DNA of 62,000 nucleotides from Cristatella mucedo (GCA_009760855.2 WPIO01000026.1:3897501-3959500); one strand, 5' to 3'; positions 50,690-60,797 are shown, numbered from the stretch's first letter. Notes: generated by a model from the letters alone, not told the origin. Program-made: numbers and translations.

Positions 50690-52110
50690 AAGCCCCGCAG
50701 TGCTGCAGCCAGCCAGCGACAGAACAACGGGTCGTGGCGGACCAGCTGAACTCGTATATCGAAACCTCACACCTTGCTAGTAAGTTCCAGTCTGGCTTTA
50801 GAGCTAATCACTCCACAGAGTCAGCATTGCTTCAGGTATACAACGACCTACTTAGGAATGCAGACATGGGTAGAGTGTCTCTGCTTGTTTTGCTTGATTT
50901 TTCGGCAGCTTTTGATACCATCGATCACAAAGTTCTTCTAGAGCGCCTCTCATCTCGCCTGGGCATCACTGGCACTGCTCTGCCGTGGTTCAGGTCCTAT
51001 TTCAGTGGGAGACTCCAGAGTATTGACGTGAATGGACAAAGAGCATCTGAAGTACCTCTGAAATATGGATTCTCTAAACTCACTAGCTGCATGCATTGAT
51101 GACATCCGCACATGGATGGCAGCAAATTTTCTAAAACTTAACGATGATAAAACTAACTTACTACTTATGGGCAAACCCAGTGTGATCCAGAGATTAGAAA
51201 GGCTGACTCTCAAAATTGGCTCTGCCAGCACATCTCCAGTTGAATCAGCTCGAAATCTAGGTGTCATATTCCAAAGCAACCTCTCGTTAGACGACCATAT
51301 CAGCTCCACAGTCAAATCCGCCTATTTTCAGCTTCATAACATTGCTAAAATTCGGGCTTGTTTAGATAAAGATACCACATCTAACTTGGTCCATGCATTC
51401 GTGACATCCCGTCTCGACTTCTGCAACTCACTGCTTACTGGCCTACCAGCATGTGCGATCAGGCGATTGCAGCTGGTGCAAAACTCGGCAGCTAGGCTTG
51501 TCTGTCGTGAGCGTCGCAGATGCCACATTACTCCTATTTCTCGCCGACCTGCACTGGCTACCAGTCAAGCAACGGATTGACTTCAAGGTTTTGTCGCTCA
51601 CTTTTAGGTCCCTTCATTCTATGGCACCAGCCTATCTCTGCGACATACTCCCCCATCAGGCCAAGCATCGTACCACCCGCTTTTCGGAATCCAACGTCTA
51701 CAAATACCTCGTACAAACCTCAAATCCTTTGGAGACCGTGCATTTCGTTCGTATGCTCCCAAAGCCTGGAACTCCCTCCCGACCTGCGTCAGAACATCCC
51801 CTGACCTGACCACATTTAAAAGGAACCTAAAAACACACCTATTTAGGACAGCATTTAGTGGGTCCCTGGGATTCGTCCTTGATGTGCTTATGCGTGCTGA
51901 CACTGTGCATGCTGCCACTAACCACATTTGCATGCTGACCCTGTGCATGTCACCCCTAACCATATTATTCATTTCGTTTGTTTTTCAAGCATGATTTTAC
52001 TTACCATTCAATTGCATTTCACTTTACAGCAACTGTAAAGCGCCTAGAGAGAGATTAAGTTCTCTGAGGGCGCTTTATCAAGTGAATTATCATTATTATT
52101 ATTATTATCG
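50690..52110 (+). pseudogene. CR1/L2-type LINE with internal deletion across motif C
   Basis: The frame 50515-51099 from about 50720 carries RVVADQLNSYIETSHLASKF, FRANHSTESALLQVYNDLL, VLLDFSAAFDTIDHKVLLER (motif A region) and GITGTALPWFRSYFSGRLQS. At about 51060 it jumps directly to the region beyond motif C, which continues in another frame (51065-51580: DDIRTWMAANFLKLNDD, RLDFCNSLLTGLPACAIRRL) and then 51453-51809 (LLFLADLHWLPVKQRIDFKV). The YGDD segment present in the 39395-41110 copy is missing. The tail is at 52030-52085. Inactive. Confidence 0.93.
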
Positions 52111-52117
52111 TTATTCA

Positions 52118-52348
52118 GAAGAATCTTTGAAGAAAAGACCCTATTTTGACTTGACTAATCTAGAGGTGTCACGTATTCTGGACTCGGGGTTCCCGGGTTA
52201 GGATTCTATTGGTGGTGCAATTTATCGTCAATCAATAGATGCTAACCATAAACGTGCTGACATTATTGCCAATGTCACACTCGGGACTAAATTTCAGCGG
52301 GGTGGGTGTGCTAAAAAATGCTGCGAATTAGCCACAGTGTCAAAATGA
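52118..52348 (+). pseudogene. Unidentified coding remnant in AT-rich island
   Basis: Directly after the LINE tail the plus strand is open apart from one internal TAG, reading for example KKRPYFDLTNLEVSRILDSG and later DANHKRADIIANVTLGTKFQ, and ends at TGA 52346-52348. I do not recognise it. Its position among Polinton remnants makes an element gene possible, but it could be host sequence. Confidence 0.3.
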
Positions 52349-52349
52349 T

Positions 52350-53025
52350 GCTCCCCGCCATGAATAATGCATACGAACTACCGTACTATGTCACTAGCCT
52401 CCGATGCTGAACGTCGAGGTATCTTAGGGCCGACAAGACGCATCTTCTTATAATTCCTGTCGAGCAGTTTTTCATCACAAAGGGCTGTGGCAACAAATAA
52501 AGGTGGCTGCCGTTCAGTCAAGTTTACACTGAACATTTTCAGGCATTAAGTTTTTTTATCACCTCAATAAAAATGGAATTACAAAAGTTGGATTATCACT
52601 GACTGGCTGCCGGTAATAATGCCTCTTCGAACCCTGATACATGGTTCATATATTTATAATGATAAACAAAGTTCTCTGTAAAGATTAAAAATTTAGAGCC
52701 TGACAGATTAGTAAATGAACTTTCACTGACCTGCATAGTTTCTTTAGCATCGTCAAATTTTCTACAAATTCATTATTTGAGGAATTAAGCATCTCGTATA
52801 AGTATCTAAAATTCAACCCTCTTATTCAATGATCTCAACAAACTATAACATGCGCAAATAATCACTCTTTATTCTTGATACTATTAACATATTTAAAATT
52901 GTTAAGCTCACAAGGCCACTCGCAATAACTACCGTCAATGTGCGCAATTGTCCAACTCAATTTTGAAAATAGAAAATAAGACCTACTATTCTTCACTTTA
53001 ATCAATGCTCATTCCACTTCATATG
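52350..53025. other. AT-rich island, possible minus-strand coding remains
   Basis: Minus-strand pieces such as YLYEMLNSSNNEFVENLTML (about 52715-52815) are open over short stretches. Not recognised. Likely part of the old element, cut off at 53028 by a LINE. Confidence 0.3.
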
Positions 53026-53027
53026 TC

Positions 53028-53840
53028 ATGATCCAAAGCGACCTCTCGTTAGACGACCACATCAGCTCCACAGTCAAATCTGCCTACTTTCAGCTTCATA
53101 AAATTGCTAAAATTCGGGCTTGTTTAGATAAGGATACCACGTCTAAGTTGGTCCATGCATTCGTGACATCCCGTCTCGACTTCTGCAACTCACTGCTTGC
53201 AGGCCTACCGGCATGTGCAATCAGGCGATTACAGCTGGTGCAAGCTAGGCTTGTCTGTAGTGAGCATCGCAGTTGCCACATCCCTACACTGGCTACCAGT
53301 CAAGCAACGAATTGATTTCAAGGGTTTTGTCGCCCACTTTTAGGTCACTTCATTCTTTGGCTACAGCCTATCTCTCAGATCTACTCCCCCATCAGGCCAA
53401 GCATTGTACCACCTGCTTTTCGGAATCCAACAGTCTACGAATACCTCGTACAAACCTCAAATCCTTTGGAGACCGTGCATTTAGTTCGTATGCTCCCAAA
53501 GCCCGGAACTTACTCCCGACTTGCGTCACAACATCCCCTGACTTGACCACATTTAAAAAGAACTTGAAATTACACCTATTTAGGACAGCATTTACTGAGT
53601 CCCTGTGATTCGTCCTTGATGTGCTTCTGCGTGCTGACACCGTGCACGCTGCGACTAACTACACTTGCATGCTGACTCTGTTCATGTCACCCCTAACCAT
53701 GTTATTCATGTTGTTTGTTTATCAAGCATGATATTACTCACCATTCAATTGCATTTCCATTTGCAGCAAACGTAAAGCACCTAGAAAGAGATTGAGTTCT
53801 CTGAGGGCGCTTTATCAAGTGCATTATTGTTATCTGTTCT
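53028..53840 (+). pseudogene. CR1/L2-type LINE, 3' part
   Basis: 5'-truncated: the match begins at IQSDLSLDDHISSTVKSAYF and runs through RLDFCNSLLAGLPACAIRRL (to 53315), then shifts frame to 53273-53608 (LHSLATAYLSDLLPHQAKH, RTNLKSFGDRAFSSYAPK) and ends in the tail at 53770-53825. No catalytic domain. Confidence 0.93.
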
Positions 53841-53844
53841 GCTT

Positions 53845-54335
53845 CCGTTTCATAAAAAATGTTTAATTGTGACTGTTTCTAAGTTTCAAACTTCGTTTAA
53901 AGTTGGCTCCTCATTACCATAAACTCGCCGCAGCCTATTTCACCAGTTTTCTTATCAAATTTTACCACACCAGACTTAGCTCATTTTCAGATTTCACAGT
54001 TCAATTAAGCTTCTTAAAGCTAAAAACACAAGATGTTCATGTAGGTATCTAAAAATTAAGAACTTCATATTAATAGTCAATCTCAGTCTTAGTTCAAGAA
54101 GTTCTACCTAAACACCAACCTTTCGTTGTTATCTTTGAAAGTCTCTTACCCCTATCTTTCTAAAGAATTATTACAGATTTTACCTTTTTCTTAACAACTG
54201 ATTTAATAGAATTAATTTTACATTATTGTTTATTAATACTGGTTTATTACCAAGCAGAACCTGATACATATCCGCGGCTCTCATAGCATGCTGGTGAAAT
54301 ATCGTTACCTAACACCTCAATAATGCTTAACTTGG
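53845..54335. other. AT-rich island, unassigned
   Basis: On the minus strand a short well-formed stretch, GVVKFDKKTGEIGCGEFMVM (about 53895-53960), precedes a stop, and a basic stretch lies near 54130-54210. Not identified; possibly small element genes. Confidence 0.3.
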
Positions 54336-54339
54336 ACTG

Positions 54340-54990
54340 TTTTGGTCTATAGGCCTGTGCAGTCAGGCACCTATAGTTGGTGCAAAACTCTACAGCTTGG
54401 CTTGTATCTTGTGAGGTTTGCGGTAGCCACATCACACAACTTCTCGCCGACCTGCACCGGCTCCCAGTCAAGCAACGCATCGAATTTAAGGTTTTGTCAC
54501 TCACATTTAGGTTCCTTCAATCTCTGGCTACGGCCTATCTAACAGAACTACTCCCCACCAGGATGGGCATAAGGTCACCCGCTTTTTCGAATCAAATAGT
54601 TTAGCTATACCTCATTCTCACCTCAAATCCTTTGGAGACCGTGCGCTTAGTTCGGTTACTCACAAAGCCTGCAACTCACTCCCGACTGACGTCACTACAC
54701 CTACCGACTTGACAACATTTAAAAAAGCTAGAAGGCACATACTTTTTGTTAAAATTAGGTGAGTCCTTATGATTTGTTCTTAATGTGCACATGCGTGCAG
54801 ACACTGTGCGTGCTGATACTAACCACATTTACACGTTGATACTGTGCGTGTCGCTCTAAACATGTTTTGCTTATTGACATTCTGATTGCTACCACTGACC
54901 GTTTGATTGCGCTTTCTTTACATAAAATTTAAAGTGCCTAAAATAGAGTAAGTTCTCTGAGAGTACTATACAAATATTGTTATTAATATT
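54340..54990 (+). pseudogene. CR1/L2-type LINE, 3' part, diverged
   Basis: Frames 54342-54542 and 54377-54604 carry YSWCKTLQLGLYLVRFAVAT and LLADLHRLPVKQRIEFKVLS with FLQSLATAYLTELLP; later CCTCAAATCCTTTGGAGACC and the tail near 54920-54985. More diverged than the copy at 53028. Confidence 0.85.
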
Positions 54991-55128
54991 AAAAGTTGAT
55001 TCACGCGAATTCACCTGGTTTGAGTGACATTGATCAAGTTGAAAAATAGTTGTATGCTTATTCTATTAGCAATATAATAAAGTAGAATGGTTTTTACTGT
55101 TTGATAGGCTATGAATTTTGCAGTAATG

Positions 55129-55178
55129 AGAAGTGATATCGAGCGTTGGTGAAACCGGGGCTCGAAATAGCCACTTCT
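55129..55178. repeat. Imperfect stem-loop at the edge of the younger element
   Basis: AGAAGTGATATCGAGC (55129-55144) is followed after 15 nt by GCTCGAAATAGCCACTTCT (55160-55178), its near inverse complement (one 3-nt bulge). It abuts the long palindrome and starts with AG, as many Polinton ends do, so it may mark or lie close to the element's end. Confidence 0.5.
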
Positions 55179-55370
55179 GATGATGTGTTTTTACCCTATA
55201 CGACATTTTTATTTTATCAACTCGCATCTTTTTCCCTTTTACAACATTTTTAATTTTTCAACTCGTTCTCGTTAACACTCGAACTCATTTAAAAACTAAA
55301 AACGTTGTAAAATGAAAAAAGCGCTCGTTTCAAAAATAAAAACATCGTTTAGTGCAAAAACACATCATCA
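55178..55370. repeat. 193-bp imperfect palindrome, probable terminal region of Polinton-like element
   Basis: The ends TGATGATGTGTTTTT (55178-55192) and AAAAACACATCATCA (55356-55370) are exact inverse complements. The arms stay similar inward for roughly 85 bp and the centre is GTTAAC at 55271-55276. It lies 140 bp before the polymerase start codon, at the change from LINE-filled sequence to the long AT-rich element. Terminal repeats able to fold are expected for a protein-primed linear replicon; the matching opposite end would be beyond 62000. Confidence 0.75.
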
Positions 55371-55400
55371 CACTCGTTCTCGTTATCACTCGAACTCGTT
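55261..55400. repeat. 29-bp direct repeat pair
   Basis: ACTCGTTCTCGTTAACACTC (continuing to 55289) recurs as ACTCGTTCTCGTTATCACTC (55372-55400), with 27 of 29 bases the same. One copy sits at the palindrome centre, the other just after its right end. Confidence 0.85.
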
Positions 55401-55501
55401 AATGTCTTATAAGACTAGGATATTTGCTTTCAAAATCTATATATTATAGTAAAATTTTTTTGATGCAATTTTTCTTTTTCTTTAAAAAACATATTATTAC
55501 C

Positions 55502-55511
55502 TTATATAGCA
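55502..55511 (+). promoter_or_regulatory. Promoter-like motif of pPolB (TTATATAGCA)
   Basis: TTATATAGCA ends 2 nt before the ATG at 55514. The same motif precedes other genes of the element (59331, 59601, 60411, and 61826-61835 on the minus strand), so it most likely directs transcription with a very short leader. It also decides the start: the ATG at 55514 and not the upstream in-frame one at 55424. Confidence 0.6.
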
Positions 55512-55513
55512 AG

Positions 55514-58500
55514 ATGGTTTTTCCAATTAGACAAAGAAATTCTTTTGCGTCTGAGACAAGGAGATTAATGAATGTTGATTTTGATCTTCCTTCAATTAAA
55601 TACGTTGGTAAAACAGGAAGACTTAACAAGGTAGGATATACTAATCCAATTGTAATTGCTGGTGGTAATACTTTAATTTTTACATATAATACTAAAAAAT
55701 GGTTTGGAGACTTCGAGACTTTAAGAGAATCGCTCAGGTATCAAACAAAATTACTGCTTAATAGAGTTAGAGAAATATGGCCTTTTATTAGAGTTCATTT
55801 TAGAGTATCATTTGATATGAAAACTTTTGATACTGGTGAAACAGAGAGAAGAGGTTCTCAATCTAAATCAATTTTAACTATGGATAGCGAATCAGCAGAT
55901 GAAATTTATGATAAAATAATGCTCGCACTTGGTATAAATTCTGAGTTACTAGTTGAGAGAGGTGTTGGTTCTGGTTGGTTATTCATTGGCTTCCACTCAT
56001 TTTCAGTTGTTATATCTAAATATATTCCAATCGGCGGTGGATCATATGTTGAAACCCCTGATTATCTTGCTAAGAAAAAGTGTGTTACTAACATAAAAAA
56101 CTATGGTGATGAGTTTTGTGCACTATGGTGTGTTTTGAGAGCTCTAAATCAGTAGAAAGAAATAAATGGAAGACAAATGATTTAAAAAAAATACTAAACG
56201 AACAATATTCAAGTTTAATTAGTGATATTGAGTAGCCAATGAAAGTTAAAGACACAAATAAACTAGAAAAAGCTATGAATGTTAGCATAAATGTTTACTC
56301 ATGTGGATACAAAAAGTCAAGAGTTTCTCCTTTAAGAGTTGTTAGGAAAGTTGATGAGATTCCAAATAGGTATATTAATCTGTTACTTATAACAAGTGGT
56401 GATATTGAGCATTATATTTTGATTAACAATTTTAAAGCTTTGTACAGACCATCTAGTTCTGGAGGAAAACAATATTACTGTCATCGATGTTTAAATAGAT
56501 TTTTTGATAAGACACAAGTAGATGAACACCTAGAAATATGTGATAGCATAAACTCAGGAACAACAATATATGTAATGCCAGATGAGCATAATAAATTTAT
56601 ATCATTTGATTCATTCAAGCATCTAAACGTATGTCCTTATGTTTGTTATGCAGACTTTGAATGTTTAGTGCAAAAAGGAGAGCGTGGTGATCACTTTTCA
56701 TCACACATACCCTGCTCCGCTGCATATGTTATAGTTGACTGGAATGGTAAAGTTGTTGATAGGTTTTTAAACGTTGGTCCTGATTGTGTAAATACTTTCT
56801 TAAAAAGATTATTTGCTGTATCAGATTTTTATAAAACTCTACTAGTTGAGAAAAATTTAGATAGTATGATGGAAGATTTAACTGATGCTGAAATGAAAGC
56901 ACACGATGATGCAATTTTCTGTTGGATGTGTAAAGGACCATTTAATCAAAGAAACAATGAGAAAAGTATTTGACCATTGTCACTTAACAAATAAATATAG
57001 AGGTGCTGCACACCATTCATGTAATTTTAAAGTAAGCATGGACTTTAGAAAATGGCAGTTATCTGTTTTATTTCATAACTTTAGGGGATATGACTCACAT
57101 ATCATTGTTAAATCATTAGAGAATTTTAGCGTTGAAGCAGAACCAATAGCAAATAATTTAGAGAAGTATGTGATGCTTAAGGTTGGTGATTTGGTTTTTA
57201 AAGACAGTATGCAATTTATGATTGGTTCATTAGAAACTATTGCTTCGACAATGGGAAAAACAATTGAGTGTTTTCCAATTTCAAATAAAGTTTTAAGCGA
57301 AAAGTATAAAGGAAAAAAGTCTTAATCTTCTTACTGTTAAAGGAGAATATCCTTATGAGTTTATGGATTCTTGGGAGAAATTTAATTGTGATGCTTTACC
57401 AAGTAAGGAATCTTTTTACCCTAATGTTTATATGGAAGGAATATCAGATGATGATTATAAAAAAGCAAATGATGTTTGGAAAGAATTTGATTGCAAATCA
57501 TTCATTGATTACCATGATTTATATTTAATCACAGATGTGTTGCTATTAGCAGATTGTTTTGAAAGTTTTAGAAAAGGATTGATATCTAAACTAAAATTAG
57601 ATCCTGCAAACTTTGTTACAACGCCAAATTTTTCACGGAGTGCTGTGTTTTGGTATTCTGGAGTAAAAATTGAGTTATTAACAAATAGAGAAGTATATGA
57701 CACATTTAAAAAGTCAATTCGTGGTGGTATTTGTCAAGTTAATAGTAGATTAGTTAAAGCAAGCAATCCTATGGTACCTGGATATGATTATAGCAAACCA
57801 ACAAAGTGGATTACCTATCAAGACGCTACAAGCTTATACCCAACAGCTATGATGGAACTTCTTCCGCAAGGTGAAATTAAAGAGTGCTCAATTGATGGAT
57901 GGGACAGAGAAAAAATACTATCATTACCTGATGAGTCAGATGTTGGAGCTTTCTTTATTGTTGATATTGAGTACGATCCTAAAACAAAAGAGTACTATCA
58001 TGATTTACACAACGAATATCCATTATGCGCGTCTAACAGAGTTGTTGACTGTAGTGAATATTCTAATTTTCAAAATAAATTTAAAGTAGGTGCATGTAAT
58101 GTTCCAAAACTGATGTGTGATTTTTCATTAAAAAAAGATTATTTAATTCACTATAGATATCTAAAATTTTGTTTGACACACGGAATGATAGCTACAGTAA
58201 AAAAGGTTTATAAATTTAAGAAATTTAGGTGGTTGGAACCATTTATCCAAATGTGTGCTGATAGGAAAGCAGCAAATTCGAATAAAAAGTTCTTGAGAAA
58301 TCTTTGGAAGTTGATAATGAATGCGTTTTATGGAAAAACATGTGAAGATGTTGAAAAAAGAGTAAACAATTATCTGATTAATGTTATTGATGAGATAGGA
58401 AGCAAGAAATTTAATAAAAGAATACGCGATCCTAGAATGGTAAACTTTAGAGATTTTAGCAATACACTAACAATCTTTCAAATGAATCAATCAAAGGCTA

Positions 58501-59165
58501 GTTTAATCAAACCAATGTTTATAGGAAGCGCAATTATTGACTTATCTAAATTACATATGCAGAAGTTTTATTATGATGTAATAAAGCAAAAGTATAATGA
58601 AAAAGTTAAACTAATCTATACAGATACAGATTCATTAATCATGGATATTGAAACACCTAATTTATATGATGACATGAAAAATATGCCAGAATGGTTTGCT
58701 GAAGATACGATTGGAAAATTTAAAGATGAAACAGAAGGAAAAGTAATTGCTGAAGTATGTGCAAAACTTTATTCCATCAGCATCGTTGATGCACAAAGAA
58801 AGGCAGCCGCAAAAGGAGTAACAAAAGCGGTTTTAACTAAAACAATGGATCATGATACTTTTGTCAATTGTTTAACAGATAGTGTATCAATCTTAAATGG
58901 AAAGACAATCGATGGATTTAAAGGAAAACAGATTAGAAAGTTTTATAAGATATCACAAAGTAAACACGAGTTATTTACTGATAAGTTAGAGAAAGTAGCA
59001 CTATCCGCCTTCGATTCAAAACGATACTGGTTAGACTGTGGTATTTGCAGTTATGGTTATGGTCACTATAGAATTGCTGATGCAATAAGTAATAATCTAA
59101 ATCCAGGACGATGTAATACTTGCAATATTGGTGCTATTAATATAGATGCCAAAACGAAAGAGTGA
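55514..59165 (+). pseudogene. Protein-primed DNA polymerase B of a Polinton/Maverick-type element
   Basis: Copies the linear element genome using a protein primer. About 1,200 codons, usual for the family. Visible in order: GDEFCALWCVLRAL (about 56110); a Cys/His zinc-finger (CHRCLNRF, about 56478); Exo I YADFECL (about 56649); a CWMC plus HCHLTNKYRGAAHHSC zinc/HNH-like module (56922-57023); Exo II FHNFRGYDSH (about 57070); Exo III YHDLYLITDVLLLAD (about 57510); motif A DATSLYPTAM (about 57822); motif B NAFYGKT (about 58320); motif C YTDTDSL (about 58618); the KRYWL region (about 59020). All catalytic motifs are intact. The gene is broken: frame changes near 56150, 56962 and 57310 (the last two at A-runs) and an in-frame TAG at 56233-56235. 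The breaks may be early decay or assembly indels. The AT-rich base and codon use is unlike the flanking genome. Confidence 0.96.
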
Positions 59166-59312
59166 AGAAATCATTGAATCTGAAGCAAAAGTAAAAGTTG
59201 AACATGATATTCGAGAAAAAAAAAAGAGTTACACGAATTAAAAATAGAAATGAAGTATGACAGAGCAGAAGAAGAGTTAATTTTTGAGATGGCAGGAATA
59301 AATTTATATTAA
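59146..59312 (+). pseudogene. Small charged coiled-coil-like protein, frameshifted
   Basis: Starts at an ATG inside the last codons of the polymerase gene in another frame (overlap 59146-59165). It begins MPKRKSEEIIESEAKVKVEH and is rich in Lys/Glu. The frame changes at an A10 run (59216-59225), after which ELKIEMKYDRAEEELIFEMA continues in another frame to TAA at 59310-59312. About 55 codons in all. Heptad-like spacing suggests a helix or coiled coil. Function unknown. No promoter motif of its own, so it may be co-transcribed with the polymerase. Confidence 0.5.
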
Positions 59313-59330
59313 AAAATAAAATAAATTCAA

Positions 59331-59340
59331 TATTATAGAA
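59331..59340 (+). promoter_or_regulatory. Promoter-like motif (TATTATAGAA)
   Basis: Variant of the element motif, touching the ATG at 59341. Confidence 0.5.
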
Positions 59341-59608
59341 ATGGAAAAAAGTTGAACAAGTTGAAGAAACTGAAAGTGAATATGACAGTGATTACGAACC
59401 AGAAGATGATGAGTCTGAAGAATACAGCAGTGATGAAGGTGAATACGATCCTAATGAAGGTTATGAACAAGCATTCTGTTTTGAAGAAGGTGTAAATTAC
59501 GTAAATGAAGAAGATGAACATTTTTATATTTATATAGAATATAACATTTATATATTTTATTATATTTTATTTATTATATATAACATTAACATTTTTATAT
59601 TTATATAG
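59341..59608 (+). pseudogene. Acidic small protein with hydrophobic C-terminus, frameshifted at start
   Basis: ATG at 59341 directly after the motif; the frame changes at the A-run at 59345-59350, and the downstream frame (codons from 59351) is strongly acidic: SEYDSDYEPEDDESEEYSSD, then DEGEYDPNEGYEQAFCFEEG. It then runs into an Ile/Tyr/Phe-rich stretch to the TAG at 59606-59608. The hydrophobic end is encoded by AT-rich repeats (a near-identical AACATTTTTATATTTATATA occurs at about 59518 and 59588), so it may be a recent extension caused by duplication of the intergenic region. Function unknown; not recognised. Confidence 0.5.
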
Positions 59609-59609
59609 A
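59601..59609 (+). promoter_or_regulatory. Promoter-like motif (TTATATAGA)
   Basis: Touches the ATG at 59610. It overlaps the stop codon of the preceding acidic gene. Confidence 0.6.
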
Positions 59610-59873
59610 ATGGATGTTTCAAGAATTCTTAGTTGTGAACAGTCAAGAGATATGGCTCTTAAAATTTGTCTAAAAAAATTAAAGAAAGTTGATCAAAGAA
59701 TTGTCAAGCATTCACTTGATAAGCTTATTCCTGATTTAGATAGTTCGTATATTAGTGTTCTAGTTGAGATTTGTGATACATGTGATAAACTAATGGAATG
59801 TAGAAGTAAAATAAATGAGATGTTGATAGAATCAAAAACTCCAAAAACTAAACAGGGTGTTCAGATTAATTAA
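59610..59873 (+). CDS. Unidentified 87-aa protein of the Polinton-like element
   Basis: Intact frame. Start fixed by the motif ending just before the ATG. Four to five helices are likely by composition. Cysteines occur at CEQ, KICLKK, EICDTCDKLMECRS, with the last cluster (C-x2-C-x5-C, about residues 59-68) possibly metal-binding, though no known finger matches. No signal peptide or membrane segment. Between the acidic gene and the 165-aa gene. Function unknown. Confidence 0.7.
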   Translation: MDVSRILSCEQSRDMALKICLKKLKKVDQRIVKHSLDKLIPDLDSSYISVLVEICDTCDKLMECRSKINEMLIESKTPKTKQGVQIN

Positions 59874-59892
59874 TTTTGTATATTTTTTATAA

Positions 59893-59903
59893 TAGTATAG
59901 GAA
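59893..59903 (+). promoter_or_regulatory. Promoter-like motif (TAGTATAGGAA)
   Basis: A looser version of the element motif, touching the ATG at 59904. Confidence 0.45.
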
Positions 59904-60401
59904 ATGTCGACAGAAGTAAACGATCCCAATCTTGCCACATCTGCAACTCTGCTTAAAGCATATGTTGACTACCTTGTAAAGTCTAGAATGACTGCTTACG
60001 ATCAACAAACACTTGACTCAGATATCTCAATTATGACAGATACATCTGTTAAAAAGTTTTATATTGATGAGTGCGATATTGAAGCACAAAAGGTAATCGA
60101 TTCTGGAATGGCAAGTATAACAACTGACCTTGAAGCAACAGTTAGATCGAAAGTTGATACTCTTCTTGATACACCTGGAGAAATCTCTAGTTATACTACA
60201 TGGATTGCTAGTCAGCTACTAACACTTTCAAAAGTTACATCAGGCGTTGCAGGAATTAAACCAGATATCTCTGGAATTGTTAAGGATGAATGTTATGCAA
60301 TTCTACCTGATATCTCTGATGGAACTAGTGCCAGACAAAAGGCATCACTTGCGGCTGTAGCTGATCCAGGTTTTAATACAATTCCTACAACAACTTTATA
60401 A
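59904..60401 (+). CDS. Unidentified 165-aa protein of the Polinton-like element
   Basis: Intact frame, the largest unbroken gene of the element besides the polymerase. Rich in Asp, Thr and Ser, acidic, without signal peptide, membrane segments or recognisable catalytic motif. A central part (TSVKKFYIDECDIEAQKVID) looks helical. The C-terminus (PGFNTIPTTTL) looks disordered. It could be a minor virion or DNA-packaging-linked protein, but nothing in the sequence settles that. Neighbours are small genes in the same direction. Confidence 0.75.
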   Translation: MSTEVNDPNLATSATLLKAYVDYLVKSRMTAYDQQTLDSDISIMTDTSVKKFYIDECDIEAQKVIDSGMASITTDLEATVRSKVDTLLDTPGEISSYTTWIASQLLTLSKVTSGVAGIKPDISGIVKDECYAILPDISDGTSARQKASLAAVADPGFNTIPTTTL

Positions 60402-60410
60402 TTAATTAAT

Positions 60411-60420
60411 TTATATAGAA
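60411..60420 (+). promoter_or_regulatory. Promoter-like motif (TTATATAGAA)
   Basis: Exact form of the motif touching the ATG at 60421; it supports that very short frame being expressed. Confidence 0.55.
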
Positions 60421-60501
60421 ATGAATGTAGAAACTAGAAGTGAAGATTGTCTAACAGTAGCTCAGGGTCAACAGTTTACTAATATAAAAATTTGCTCATA
60501 A
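60421..60501 (+). CDS. Tiny 26-aa frame behind the promoter motif
   Basis: MNVETRSEDCLTVAQG and so on, ending at TAA 60499-60501, only 3 nt before the next ATG. Either a real micro-protein, a leader frame, or the start of a gene cut short by a point change. Not recognised. Confidence 0.35.
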   Translation: MNVETRSEDCLTVAQGQQFTNIKICS

Positions 60502-60504
60502 ACA

Positions 60505-60797
60505 ATGGGAAGAATTGAAGATATCAGAAGTGCACTATTACAAGCATTAAAACTTGTTTTAGAATGTAAAGCTTTAAGAATAGGTCATTCAGAAAAAGAA
60601 ATGACATATATATTTACAAAAGTTAGAGATGGGTAAATCTTTTCAGAGTTTCTAAAAGATTTAAAATAGATAAAATAAATAGTCTTAAATCAGAAGCATA
60701 CTCTAAAAAAATAGAGTTAACAAAACAATTAACAGGAAAAGAATGTAGTATACCAACAGAGTTTATTAAAGAAAGTTTAGAGTTTAATCATCTGTAG
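60505..60797 (+). pseudogene. Small helical protein, frameshifted
   Basis: Begins MGRIEDIRSALLQALKLVLE, stays open to TAA 60637-60639; the open frame then continues in another phase (FRVSKRFKIDKINSLKSEAY and KKIELTKQLTGKECSIPTEF) to TAG at 60795-60797. About 95 codons altogether. No known domain. Its end overlaps the end of the minus-strand fibre-like gene by 14 nt (60784-60797), so the two gene blocks converge here. Confidence 0.5.

Noticed and set aside
55424-55513. Longer N-terminus of pPolB from the upstream in-frame ATG at 55424
   Set aside because: The segment is a Phe/Lys-rich translation of AT-rich spacer, and the TTATATAGCA motif lies just before the ATG at 55514.
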